Source of the DNA: Pseudomonas sp. CFII64 | Lineage (GTDB): Bacteria > Pseudomonadota > Gammaproteobacteria > Pseudomonadales > Pseudomonadaceae | Assembly: GCF_000416235.1 (NCBI RefSeq) | Contig: NZ_ATLO01000053.1 | Coordinates: 167,493 to 231,492 of the forward strand | DNA: 64,000 bases | Direction of reading: 5' to 3' | Part shown: in pieces, positions 42,765 to 50,862 of the stretch | Position numbering within the stretch: the stretch's first letter is position 1 | Layout of the letters: each line of letters begins with the position of its first letter | The notes under the pieces: generated by a model | What the model was told of the DNA's origin: nothing | Seen by the model: only the letters and a program-made list of their open reading frames with translations | Databases searched by the model: none | Position numbers and translations under genes: made by a program

Positions 42765-43676
42765 GTGAAGCCGAACTTGACAATAGACAGTGATGGATTC
42801 GAGTTGTTGACGGTGTTCGTCTGTGTGGCCGATGCCCGTGGTTTCACCGCAGCGGCAGTGATCATGGGGGTCAGCAAGTCAGCCATCAGTCATGCGGTGC
42901 GCCAACTGGAGAAGCGCGCCGGGGTCAGGCTGTTCAATCGAACCACGCGCAGCGTTGGCCTGACCGAGGCGGGAGAAGCCTTTTATCGCAAGGTCGCGCC
43001 CTTGGTCAGGGAGCTGAAAACTGCTTTTACCGATCTTGAACAGGTGGCCGCCACGCCTTCAGGCACGTTGCGCCTGACCATGTCCCGCAGCGCCTACGTC
43101 ATGTTTCTTGAACCCATGCTGCCCAAATTTCTGGCGGCGTATCCAGAAATCAACCTGGACATCGCTATCGAGAGTCGCCTCGTCGATATCGTCAATGACG
43201 GTTATGACGCGGGCATTCGGGTCAACAAGATTCTGGAACAGGACATGGTTACCGTACCGCTGGGCGCAGACATCCGCATGGCCGTCGTGGCGTCGCCGGA
43301 TTACATCGCTCGTTGTGGCATTCCCCAGGTGCCGACGGATCTGCTGCTGCATGACTGCATTCGCTACAACAGCGCGGTGACCGGGGCTTACGAGCGCTGG
43401 CAGTTTTCCCGGGATGGGCAGGATGTCGATGTCGATACCAAAGGGCGCATCTCCAGCAATGACGGCATGACCATGCTCAATGCCGCGCTGCAAGGCTGCG
43501 GTTTTGCTTATTTCTATGACCGCTACGTCGCCGATCATCTGTCGGACGGTCGGCTGGTGCGAGTCCTGCAAGACTGGAGCCCGCAGCGCAGCCTATCGCT
43601 GTATTACTTCAATCGCACAGCGATGCCGCAAAAGCTTCGAGTGTTCATCGATTTCCTCAAGCAACACGAGGGCTGA
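42765..43676 (+). CDS. LysR-family transcriptional regulator
   Basis: The 303-residue protein has the LysR helix-turn-helix at about 15-75 (FVCVADARGFTAAAVIMGVSKSAISHAVRQLEKRAGVRLFNRTTRSVGLTEAG). A substrate-binding effector domain follows. The start is a GTG at 42765. No target gene can be named, since it is neither divergent nor close to an enzyme gene. Confidence 0.87.
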   Translation: MKPNLTIDSDGFELLTVFVCVADARGFTAAAVIMGVSKSAISHAVRQLEKRAGVRLFNRTTRSVGLTEAGEAFYRKVAPLVRELKTAFTDLEQVAATPSGTLRLTMSRSAYVMFLEPMLPKFLAAYPEINLDIAIESRLVDIVNDGYDAGIRVNKILEQDMVTVPLGADIRMAVVASPDYIARCGIPQVPTDLLLHDCIRYNSAVTGAYERWQFSRDGQDVDVDTKGRISSNDGMTMLNAALQGCGFAYFYDRYVADHLSDGRLVRVLQDWSPQRSLSLYYFNRTAMPQKLRVFIDFLKQHEG

Positions 43677-43795
43677 GCCGCTGTTGCTGGTCGGCATTGT
43701 GCAATTTGGTCATACAACCCGTCGCACTCTGCGGTGCTTATCTTTTTGTGCAAACGCCCTAGCATCGACCGCGTTGATTTTCCTCCGACCGGTCG

Positions 43796-44257
43796 TTGCA
43801 CCTGTTCGGAGTCATGGTGCGAGCGCAGGGGGCGGAAAACGTGACACAGAAGGAGGCTCCACGGCCTGAAACCGGTGACTTGCTCACTGTGACGCGGCGC
43901 TGCGTTTTCGACCGCTTGCACCTGTGGCTGGCTGACAACCTCAGTCGCAGTGATCTTTGCGTGGATCTGCTGGCGCGCCAGATGCACATGAGCCGTCGAA
44001 ACTTCGCCCGCCGCTATAAAGAAAAAACCTGTCGCACACCGGCCAAGACCATCGAAATCTTCCGCCTGATCGCTGCTCGGCGAATGTTGGAAAATTCCCT
44101 GCAAAACATTGATCAGATTGCCTGCGCTTGTGGCTTCGGCGACGAGGAGCGTATGCGCGCGACGTTCCAGCGGCATCTGGCTGTTTCTCCGCGCGATTAC
44201 CGTGGCCGTTTCGGACGCGCATCGCCGCAGGATGGGCGCGCGCAGAGCTCGGGATAA
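43796..44257 (+). pseudogene. Remnant of a GlxA-type AraC regulator (C-terminal DNA-binding half only)
   Basis: The about 150-residue frame shows a complete AraC DNA-binding domain (VDLLARQMHMSRRNFARRYKEKTCRTPAKTIEIFRLIAARRMLE, IDQIACACGFGDEERMRATFQRHLAVSPRDYR). This is the C-terminal half of GlxA-type regulators, which normally carry a DJ-1/PfpI-like domain of about 190 residues in front. That domain is absent; only 120 bases separate this from the LysR stop. No clear start codon exists (TTG at 43796, ATG at 43814). A deletion remnant is likely, although a short regulator could still be made. Confidence 0.65.
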
Positions 44258-44346
44258 CCTACGCCAAGGTTTTCCGGGCGCCGGGAACAGGTCCGCGTGC
44301 AGGCATGGAAAACGCGATGCCTCCCCGGGCGGGGAGGCGTAGCCAG

Positions 44347-45081
44347 TCAGATTTGCGCCAGGCCGCCGTCGACGGCGACTTCGCTGGCGGTCATGAAACT
44401 GCTGTCCCGGGACGCGAGAAAGGCGGCCACCGCTCCGATCTCTGCCGGTTCCGCCATGCGCTGGAGCGGGTTCATCGAGGCGAAGACCTTCATGCCTTCC
44501 TCGCCTAGCGCGGCCTTGGCTAGGTCGGTCGCAGTCGGGCCAGGCGACAGCACGTTTACCCGGATGCCGGTGCCCTTCAGGTCCTCGGCCCAGGACAGCG
44601 CGAGGTTTCGCACTGCCGCCTTGCTCGCGCTGTAGGCGCTGAATGCCGGGGCGCCCGTGGTGCCGGCGCTCGACCCGGTCAGGATGATCGAACCGCCCTG
44701 GCCCATCAGCGGCAGCGCTTTCTGGACCGTGAAAATCGTACCCTTCACATTGGTGTCAAAAGTTTCGTCAATGTGTTCGGCGGTGATCTGGCCAAGGGCA
44801 AGCGGGCTTCCCGCTCCGGCATTGGCGAAGACGATGTCGAGGCTGCCGCGCTCGGCCTTCACTGCTGCGTAGAGTCGATCGAGGTCGGCCTCGTCGGAGA
44901 CCGAGCCCTTCACCGCACGGGCGTTAGGCCCAAGGTCAGCCACAGCGGCGTCGAGCGCTTCCTGACGACGGCCGAAGATGAAGACGAAAGCGCCTTCCTC
45001 GATGAAACGCTTTGCTGCGGCGAGGCCGATGCCGGTAGCGCCGCCGGTGATCACCGCGGTTTTTCCATTCAGTCTGGTCAT
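44347..45081 (-). CDS. Short-chain dehydrogenase/reductase
   Basis: The ATG at 45081 follows GAAGG by 8 bases; an ATG at 45090 is too close to it. The 244-residue enzyme shows classical SDR motifs: TGGATGIG (cofactor), NAGAG, catalytic Ser, and YSASK (Tyr-x3-Lys). It probably uses NADPH. It is divergent from an HxlR regulator gene, which likely controls it. A second SDR/HxlR pair lies at 62-63 kb. Confidence 0.9.
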   Translation of the reverse strand: MTRLNGKTAVITGGATGIGLAAAKRFIEEGAFVFIFGRRQEALDAAVADLGPNARAVKGSVSDEADLDRLYAAVKAERGSLDIVFANAGAGSPLALGQITAEHIDETFDTNVKGTIFTVQKALPLMGQGGSIILTGSSAGTTGAPAFSAYSASKAAVRNLALSWAEDLKGTGIRVNVLSPGPTATDLAKAALGEEGMKVFASMNPLQRMAEPAEIGAVAAFLASRDSSFMTASEVAVDGGLAQI

Positions 45082-45194
45082 GTCGTGCATCCTTCGTTGG
45101 AGTTGTATGCAAACAGGGAACTGTTTGCTTGAGGACGAGGATGCAGCTCTGCTAACCTAAGGACAAGTATGCACCTTTTGGTAAGTATCAAAAA

Positions 45195-45557
45195 ATGACG
45201 AGAATTCCTGAAATCTGCGGTACCGGCTGCGGGCTCAACGCCACGCTGCGCATCATCTCGGGCAAGTGGAAACCGCTGGTCCTGTTTTTTCTGCGCGACG
45301 GTCCAAAGCGCTACGGCGAACTCAAGCGCTTGATCCCGGGTGTCAGCGACAAGGTGCTGATCCAGCAATTGAAGGATCTGGAAGCCGACCACGTGTTGGC
45401 GAGGACCGACTACAAGGAAGTGCCGCCGCGCGTGGACTACACGCTGACCCCGCTGGGTTGCAGCCTGGCTGAAGCGATCATGCCGCTGTGCGCCTGGGGA
45501 ACCGAGAACGCGGTGCAAGTGGCAAGCATCTTTGCCCAGCGCGACACGTTGCCCTAG
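45195..45557 (+). CDS. HxlR-family transcriptional regulator
   Basis: The 120-residue protein has the HxlR winged helix (IISGKWKPLVLFFLRDGPKRYGELKRLIPGVSDKVLIQQLKDLEADHVLARTDYKEVPPRVDYTLTPLG). Two N-terminal cysteines (EICGTGCG) could sense aldehydes or thiol stress, as in other members. It is divergent from the SDR gene at 44347. Confidence 0.9.
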   Translation: MTRIPEICGTGCGLNATLRIISGKWKPLVLFFLRDGPKRYGELKRLIPGVSDKVLIQQLKDLEADHVLARTDYKEVPPRVDYTLTPLGCSLAEAIMPLCAWGTENAVQVASIFAQRDTLP

Positions 45558-45608
45558 CAGAATGCTGAGGCTGAAGAGCCGCTGAGTCGCACGACCCCAA
45601 TCCGGGCA

Positions 45609-45995
45609 TTAGGCTTCAAGAATCTGTTCGGCATCCAGTACGCCTCGAATATGGGACATCAGCTGAGCGCCATTGAAAGGTTTCTTGAAGTAGCCCACCG
45701 CGCCCAGTTCCCGCGCCTTGAGTTCGGGTAGGTCGCCGATGCAGGCGGTCACGAATATCACCGGATAACGGATCGAACGCGCGAGCATTTCTTCAAGAAG
45801 TTGCAGGCCGCTGAGACCGGGCATTCGAATATCTGAAATAAGGCAGGACGTGACGTCAAGGGAGCGAGAAGCCAGGAAGTCTTCAGCGCACGAATAAGAA
45901 TGAGAGACATACCCCATTGAGCGCACCAGGCTGTCCATTGATATTCGAACAACGTCGTCGTCATCAACGATCGTAATGATTGGAGTGTTTATCAA
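45609..45995 (-). CDS. Single-domain response regulator
   Basis: The 128-residue receiver has IVDDDDVVRI (acidic pocket), SCLISDIRMPGLSG (phospho-acceptor aspartate), FVTA and the conserved lysine in KKPF. No output domain follows. It is encoded 98 bases downstream of a histidine kinase gene on the same strand and resembles the receiver at 49537. It probably takes phosphate from the adjacent kinase and passes the signal to the FixJ-type regulator or to a protein partner. A TAC-N4-GTA site lies 85 bp upstream of its ATG. Confidence 0.88.
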   Translation of the reverse strand: MINTPIITIVDDDDVVRISMDSLVRSMGYVSHSYSCAEDFLASRSLDVTSCLISDIRMPGLSGLQLLEEMLARSIRYPVIFVTACIGDLPELKARELGAVGYFKKPFNGAQLMSHIRGVLDAEQILEA

Positions 45996-46077
45996 TTAGG
46001 ACAACCTTAAATAGTTCGGAGCTTTTGAATAAAGCCTCGCTTAATTAAAGTTTCGCACTAGTGGCAATTTGTAACAT

Positions 46078-46091
46078 CATACGTGAGTATG
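46078..46091. promoter_or_regulatory. TAC-N4-GTA palindrome (CATACGTGAGTATG)
   Basis: CATAC and GTATG are inverted around GTGA. The core TAC begins 85 bp upstream of the receiver ATG at 45995, the same distance as at the paralogous receiver (50011 to 49926). It lies just past the stop of the kinase gene. Confidence 0.6.
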
Positions 46092-46092
46092 T

Positions 46093-47547
46093 TCAGGTGA
46101 CGACTGGCTGATTTTTCAATACTGGAATAGCCAACGTGAATACGGCACCGCCGCCCTCGTTGTTATTGGCCCAGATTCTACCGTCGTGATACTCGATAAT
46201 TGAACGACAAATCGACAGACCCATGCCCAGGCCATCTGATTTCGTGGTGAAAAACGGCTGGAACAGCGAAGGCAACGCCTGATCGGGAATCCCGATGCCG
46301 CAGTCGCTGATTTCCAGCATGGAATCGCCGTCGTATTGCCAGCTGCGCACCTTGAGGATTCGCTCTCGGGGATCGACTTCGGTCATCGCCTGACAGGCAT
46401 TGATGATCAGGTTGAGGATAACCTGCTGCAGCTGCACGCGGTCGGCACTGATGGCTACCGCAGTCACATCCAGCTCCACACGTAACTTGACGTGGCTGCG
46501 GCTTAATTCGTACTGCACCAGGCCGAGCGTCTCGCTGACGATGTCGTTGAACGACTCTTTCTGGCGCTCGGGATCGCAGTTGCGCGACAGCGTTCGAATG
46601 CGCCGGATGACCTCGCTGGCTCGGGTCGAACTGCTGATCATGCGGTCCAGGGATATGCGCACTTCGCCCAGATCAGGTTCGCTGCGATTGAGCCAGCGAT
46701 GGCAGGCTTCGCCGCTGGTTCGGATGGCGGCCAACGGTTGGTTGACCTCGTGAGCAATCGAGGCGGCCAGCTCGCCCAGCGATGTCACACGGGTGACGTG
46801 GGCCAGTTGCGCCTGGGACTGGAACAGGGCTTGCTCGGCTTCCTTGGTTGCCGTTACATCCATGACCGCGCCGACGTATTCAAAGCCCTCATGCTGCACT
46901 GGCAGCGGGTTGAAAATCAGGTGGATGTATTTGACCGCGCCGTCAGGCATCAGCAGGCGGTGTTCGACCTCCAGGCGTGGTTCGTGGCGTGTTGCCTGCT
47001 CGAAAAAAGTGTCGATGAGATAACGGTCATCAGGGTGGGTGCGGGTCAGAATGGTGAACATGGTCGGGGTTTCTCCGGGCGGGTAACCGAAGATGCGCGC
47101 CGCCTCCGCTGACCAGAAAATCTCCGAACGATCGACCCGCAGACTGATGCTGCCCACCTGGCTCAGGCGTTGCGCACTCACCATATAGGTTTCGTTGCGC
47201 CGCAAGGCATCGGCCATATATTTGCTGCGCAGCGCCAGGAAGGTGATCGCCGACAGGGAAATCACACAGCGCACATAGGCGCCGATGGCCTCGGTCACCA
47301 GATAGTCCCGATCAACGACGAAAATGACGGTCAATACCAACAGACACGACAACGCCACCGCAATGACCATCCTGATGGAAAAGACATTGGCGGACATCAG
47401 CACGAGGGTGACGTACAACACGGTGGTCGCCACGCTCAAGTTGGTAAAGAACTTGAAAACCACAACGAACGTTGCGACGGCCAGTGCTATCAACAAGGCC
47501 ATTGCATCGGTATCGAAATAAGCTTTTTTCAGGCTCAAGGAGGTCAT
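46093..47547 (-). CDS. Membrane PAS histidine kinase (FixL-like)
   Basis: The 484-residue kinase has several N-terminal membrane helices (about 15-110). A PAS domain follows at 125-245 (SLRVDRSEIFWSAEAARIFGYPPGE). The His-box (LGELAASIAHEVNQPLAAIRTSGEACHRW), N-box (LIINACQAM) and G-boxes (DCGIGIP, GLGMGLSICRSI) complete it. It is closely related to the kinase at 50863. It is encoded just upstream of a single-domain receiver, its likely partner. The signal is unknown; no heme-binding residues could be identified. Confidence 0.9.
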   Translation of the reverse strand: MTSLSLKKAYFDTDAMALLIALAVATFVVVFKFFTNLSVATTVLYVTLVLMSANVFSIRMVIAVALSCLLVLTVIFVVDRDYLVTEAIGAYVRCVISLSAITFLALRSKYMADALRRNETYMVSAQRLSQVGSISLRVDRSEIFWSAEAARIFGYPPGETPTMFTILTRTHPDDRYLIDTFFEQATRHEPRLEVEHRLLMPDGAVKYIHLIFNPLPVQHEGFEYVGAVMDVTATKEAEQALFQSQAQLAHVTRVTSLGELAASIAHEVNQPLAAIRTSGEACHRWLNRSEPDLGEVRISLDRMISSSTRASEVIRRIRTLSRNCDPERQKESFNDIVSETLGLVQYELSRSHVKLRVELDVTAVAISADRVQLQQVILNLIINACQAMTEVDPRERILKVRSWQYDGDSMLEISDCGIGIPDQALPSLFQPFFTTKSDGLGMGLSICRSIIEYHDGRIWANNNEGGGAVFTLAIPVLKNQPVVT

Positions 47548-47655
47548 GAGGGTATCCGGTGACTATCAGGAGATGACCCGTTGCGCACCTGAGTGGTCGC
47601 GCGTCGAGTGACTGGGAGATATTCCATGTCGGCGACGTTCAGTCGTCGTCCTTGA

Positions 47656-47696
47656 ATAAAAAAAAAGCCCGCCGCAAATAACCAGTGACGGGCTTT
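47656..47696 (-). terminator. Rho-independent terminator
   Basis: On the minus strand AAAGCCCG...CGGGCTTT pairs around a 17-base loop and is followed by nine or more T. It lies 55 bases beyond the stop of the small membrane-protein gene, ending the NDH-2 operon. Confidence 0.85.
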
Positions 47697-47750
47697 GGAA
47701 ATGCCGGTCAGCACAGGGAAGCACTGACCGGACAGGGAATGAGGCGAGGA

Positions 47751-48038
47751 TCACGCAGCGAAGCCACGCACTTTGACCAGCAGATTCAGGCGCAGGCGAT
47801 GGAACGCCAGCAGACGCGCCACATACCCCAGCTTGATCGCGGTCGGACCGAGAATCGTCAGGGCATGAGCGCCCACCAGAGCGGGCAGCGACAGGTAGGC
47901 ATCAAGAAAGTAAGCCAGGATGATCCCGGCGATCAGAATGAACAGCCCACCGATCAACAGCGTGTGAGACAACTTCAATACTCGATACGGACTCTCGAAA
48001 AAACCATACATGTCGGTCACCTGAAATGGCGTTGCCAT
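47751..48038 (-). CDS. Small integral membrane protein next to NDH-2
   Basis: The start is taken as the ATG at 48038, giving 95 residues; a TTG at 48056 would add six. The protein starts ATPFQVTDMYGFFESPYRVLKLS and has two to three hydrophobic helices (LIGGLFILIAGIILAYFLDAYL and LVGAHALTILGPTAIKLGYVA). It lies 29 bases after the NADH-dehydrogenase-like gene, so it may work with it in the membrane. I do not recognise a family with a known role. Confidence 0.65.
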   Translation of the reverse strand: MATPFQVTDMYGFFESPYRVLKLSHTLLIGGLFILIAGIILAYFLDAYLSLPALVGAHALTILGPTAIKLGYVARLLAFHRLRLNLLVKVRGFAA

Positions 48039-48067
48039 GGGTTGTGAGCAATTCAATTGCCAGCGGG

Positions 48068-49270
48068 TTATGCCACCGGAATCGACGGGTCGGCCGCTGC
48101 CAGGGCAATGGCGCGATCAGCCACCGGCGGGTAGATCCACACGGTATTGATCTGGGTCTTGAGTTCCTTGGCTTCCTGCCCGACCAGTTTCAGCTGGCGA
48201 TCCCAGCCTTCGGTGTACACCGCGCCCCAGGCGCCCAGGTCCAGGCATGTCACGTATTTGGGTTGGCTGTAAGCGGTCGGCGCAACGCCGATCAGGTCTG
48301 CCGCCACGTTGTTACCGGCGTAACGGCCCAGGGAAATAGCGTGCTGACAGGACATTCCGGCGAAATTTCCGATGTCGTCGCAGGCGGCATAGGCGACGTC
48401 GCCCGCAGCGAACACGTCGTTCAAACCCTTGACCTTGAGGTTGCCATCCACATGCAGGCGGCCTTGTGGGTCGCGGGTGCCGGTAACCTGTTGAGTGAGC
48501 GGGCTGGCCCGGAAACCCACGGTCCAGATCACTGTTTTCGACTCGATCCGCTGGCCGTCGGCCAACGTGACGCCGTTGGCATCGACCGAAGCAACGGAGG
48601 CGTTGAGCACCCATTCGATGCCCAGTTTCTCGGAAGCCTCGATAATCGAAGGACGAATGCCATCGCCCATCGATGCGGCAATCTGCGGACCGCGATCAAC
48701 AACGATCACGCGGATAGCGGCATCGTCGCCCAGGGCTGCACGCAGTCGCGCTGGCATTTCAGTAGCGGTTTCGATCCCGGTGAAGCCACCGCCGGCGACC
48801 ACGACCGTATTGCGTGCAGCACTGGCAGGCTGGTTCTTCAGGGCCTTGATGTGGGCTTCGAGCTCGGTCGCCTGTTCGATCTTGTCGACGTCGAAAGCGT
48901 GTTCGAGCATGCCTTCCAGATCCGGACGAACCACCCGGCTACCGGCGGCCATCACCAGGCGGTCGTAGCTCAATTTGCCCTGTGTGCCGAACACATCGCT
49001 GTAGGTGACCTGCTTGTTTTGCGCATCAATGCCGTCGGCCGAGCCCTGGACGAACTTCACGCCAACGGCGTCGAACAGATCGCCAAGCGGGGCCATTTTG
49101 CTGTGTACATCCGCTTCGTAGAAGCGCGGACGGATGCGCAGTTCGGCCTGAGGTGCCAGAACAGTGATTTGCACGTCATTACGATCATGCTTGTCCAACA
49201 GACGGGCCGCGCCCAGTGCGCTCCAGACCCCACCGAACCCTGCGCCAATAATGAGAATATGCTGTTTCAT
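48068..49270 (-). CDS. NDH-2-like FAD/NAD(P) oxidoreductase
   Basis: The 400-residue protein shows two dinucleotide folds: HILIIGAGFGGVWSA (FAD) and NTVVVAGGGFTGIETA (NAD(P)H). It also has the late FAD motif VFAAGDVAYA. Size and pattern match type II NADH:quinone oxidoreductases, which feed electrons to quinone without pumping protons. A close substrate variant cannot be excluded. It forms an operon with the small membrane-protein gene. A TAC-N4-GTA site lies about 210 bp upstream. Confidence 0.85.
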   Translation of the reverse strand: MKQHILIIGAGFGGVWSALGAARLLDKHDRNDVQITVLAPQAELRIRPRFYEADVHSKMAPLGDLFDAVGVKFVQGSADGIDAQNKQVTYSDVFGTQGKLSYDRLVMAAGSRVVRPDLEGMLEHAFDVDKIEQATELEAHIKALKNQPASAARNTVVVAGGGFTGIETATEMPARLRAALGDDAAIRVIVVDRGPQIAASMGDGIRPSIIEASEKLGIEWVLNASVASVDANGVTLADGQRIESKTVIWTVGFRASPLTQQVTGTRDPQGRLHVDGNLKVKGLNDVFAAGDVAYAACDDIGNFAGMSCQHAISLGRYAGNNVAADLIGVAPTAYSQPKYVTCLDLGAWGAVYTEGWDRQLKLVGQEAKELKTQINTVWIYPPVADRAIALAAADPSIPVA

Positions 49271-49478
49271 GGGTATGCTCCTGAGACAAAGTTATTAGTG
49301 CGAATAGTTGTCTGTTTAAGCGTGACCGTAAGTGCGGTGGTTATCGAAGTGCATGCTTCAATGGTTGACCGCAAGAACAACTCAAGGCCGGTTCGCTGTA
49401 GAAGATAATATCCAGAGGCAAAGGGCAGGGCACTTCTACATAGGGTCAGTGCCCACACGCCTAGGTGTGAAGTCGATA

Positions 49479-49488
49479 TACCAAAGTA
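49479..49488. promoter_or_regulatory. TAC-N4-GTA palindrome
   Basis: TACCAAAGTA lies 209 bp upstream of the NDH-2-like gene start (49270) and just beyond the stop of the receiver gene at 49537. It is one of eight such sites in spacers of this window. Confidence 0.45.
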
Positions 49489-49536
49489 TTAAAATGAATG
49501 AAGTCGCAGAAACAATGGATTCATGAACGGGTGCTA

Positions 49537-49926
49537 TCAGGCGCGGAAAGTATCCGCCTGGTTATCCAATACGCTATTGATGCAGGCGATCAATGGGGCG
49601 CAGGGAAAAGGCTTTGGGAAGAACGCAATCGGTTCGACGGCCTGGGCACTGATCGGTGGCGGCTCGCCCGGCAGTCCGGTAATGAAGATGACCGGAATGT
49701 GCAGGCCTTTGATGGATAACGTTTCATACATCTGAATCCCTGACAGACCGGGCATTTGTATGTCGGAAATTAGGCAAGAAGTATTTTGCGGCCCGCTGGA
49801 CGCGAGGAATTCTTCGGCACTGGAATACGTCCGGACGGTAAATCCATTGGAGCGCAGTAGACTGTCCAGCGCTATTCGAACTGATTCGTCGTCGTCGACA
49901 ATGGAAATGATGGCCGTATTAGACAT
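49537..49926 (-). CDS. Single-domain response regulator (second copy)
   Basis: I place the start at the ATG at 49926, which aligns with the paralogue at 45995; a longer frame from 50034 would overlap the neighbouring gene. The 129-residue receiver has IVDDDESVRIAL, LISDIQMPGLSG with the phospho-acceptor, FITG and PKPF. Sequence close to the receiver at 45609. It lies downstream of the FixJ-type regulator and the second kinase, so all three may form one phosphorelay. Confidence 0.86.
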   Translation of the reverse strand: MSNTAIISIVDDDESVRIALDSLLRSNGFTVRTYSSAEEFLASSGPQNTSCLISDIQMPGLSGIQMYETLSIKGLHIPVIFITGLPGEPPPISAQAVEPIAFFPKPFPCAPLIACINSVLDNQADTFRA

Positions 49927-50010
49927 TTCGGTACCTGGGGTGATATCGGCTGCCTCATGAAAGGCGCCGCCATCGCTGCAAGATACGCTGTCCTGAGGGG
50001 GGGCATAGTA

Positions 50011-50020
50011 TACGTGGGTA
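50011..50020. promoter_or_regulatory. TAC-N4-GTA palindrome
   Basis: TACGTGGGTA lies 85 bp upstream of the receiver ATG at 49926, the same spacing and half-sequence (TACGTG) as the site upstream of the paralogous receiver. Confidence 0.6.
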
Positions 50021-50030
50021 TGAACGCCTT

Positions 50031-50681
50031 TCACTGAGGGCGGGTTACCCCAAGGGTTTCGGCCATGCGTACCAGGTCGGCGAACGAGCGTGCGGCCATT
50101 TTGCGCATCGCCTGGCCCCGGTGAATCTTGACGGTGATCTCGCTCAAACTGATTTCGCCGGCGATCTGTTTGTTCATCAGGCCGGACACTGCGTATGCCA
50201 TCACCGTCTGCTCCCTCGCGGTCAGGGTTGCATAGCGGTTGCGCAGTTCGTCGTTGCCGCGCTCGGACTCGCGACGCACTTTGTCCCGCGCATGGGCGGC
50301 GGAGACGGCATCTATCAGATCCTGCTCGCGAAAAGGCTTGGCCAGAAAATCCACCGCACCGGCTTTCATGGCCCGCACGGTCATGGCGATATCACCGTGC
50401 CCGGTCATGAACACGATTGGTAAATTGATATTGGCCGCCACCAGCTCGTTCTGGAAATCCAGCCCGCTGGCGCCTTGCAAGCGCACATCCAGCACCAGGC
50501 AGCTGGGTATGTCGGGGCGGGTGAACTTCATGAAGTCGCCCACCGAACCGAACAGCTCTACCTGAAGGCCTATGGAGCGCAGCAGGCTGCCGAGGGATTC
50601 ACGCAGGGGCGCGTCGTCGTCGACGATGAAGACCATGGGTTCGGTGTTGATGACTCTGTTCATGGGGTGATGTTCGTTCAC
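50031..50681 (-). CDS. FixJ-type response regulator with LuxR-type DNA-binding domain
   Basis: The 216-residue protein starts at a GTG with GGGAAG upstream; an ATG at 50663 is an alternative. The receiver (10-130) has FIVDDDAPLRESL, LVLDVRLQGASG (phospho-acceptor aspartate), MTGHGDIAMTVRAMKAGAVDFLAKPF. The LuxR/NarL helix-turn-helix (YATLTAREQTVMAYAVSGLMNKQIAGEISLSEITVKIHRGQAMRKM) follows. It is the only DNA-binding partner of the two kinase/receiver sets, so it is the best candidate to bind the TAC-N4-GTA sites. One such site lies 155 bp upstream of its own start. Confidence 0.9.
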   Translation of the reverse strand: MNEHHPMNRVINTEPMVFIVDDDAPLRESLGSLLRSIGLQVELFGSVGDFMKFTRPDIPSCLVLDVRLQGASGLDFQNELVAANINLPIVFMTGHGDIAMTVRAMKAGAVDFLAKPFREQDLIDAVSAAHARDKVRRESERGNDELRNRYATLTAREQTVMAYAVSGLMNKQIAGEISLSEITVKIHRGQAMRKMAARSFADLVRMAETLGVTRPQ

Positions 50682-50835
50682 GGGGCTTCCCTGGGGTGAT
50701 TGTCCTGACTCAGAGGAATGAAAACACGCACGCCGGGTTCAGATTCCTATGCGCCAGCGTCACATTAATCCCATGCCGGACCGCTGACACTCCTACCACC
50801 AGACGATCCGCTAACACCAAAATACACAGGCTTCA

Positions 50836-50845
50836 TACTTTGGTA
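50836..50845. promoter_or_regulatory. TAC-N4-GTA palindrome
   Basis: TACTTTGGTA (within CATACTTTGGTATG) lies 155 bp upstream of the FixJ-type regulator start and 18 bases past the kinase stop. Confidence 0.55.
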
Positions 50846-50862
50846 TGAGCGGGGGTCTGGAC

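Noticed and set aside
50836..50845. NarL heptamer sites for the TAC motifs
   Set aside because: The spacing TAC-N4-GTA is shorter than the NarL 7-2-7 arrangement and the inner bases vary.
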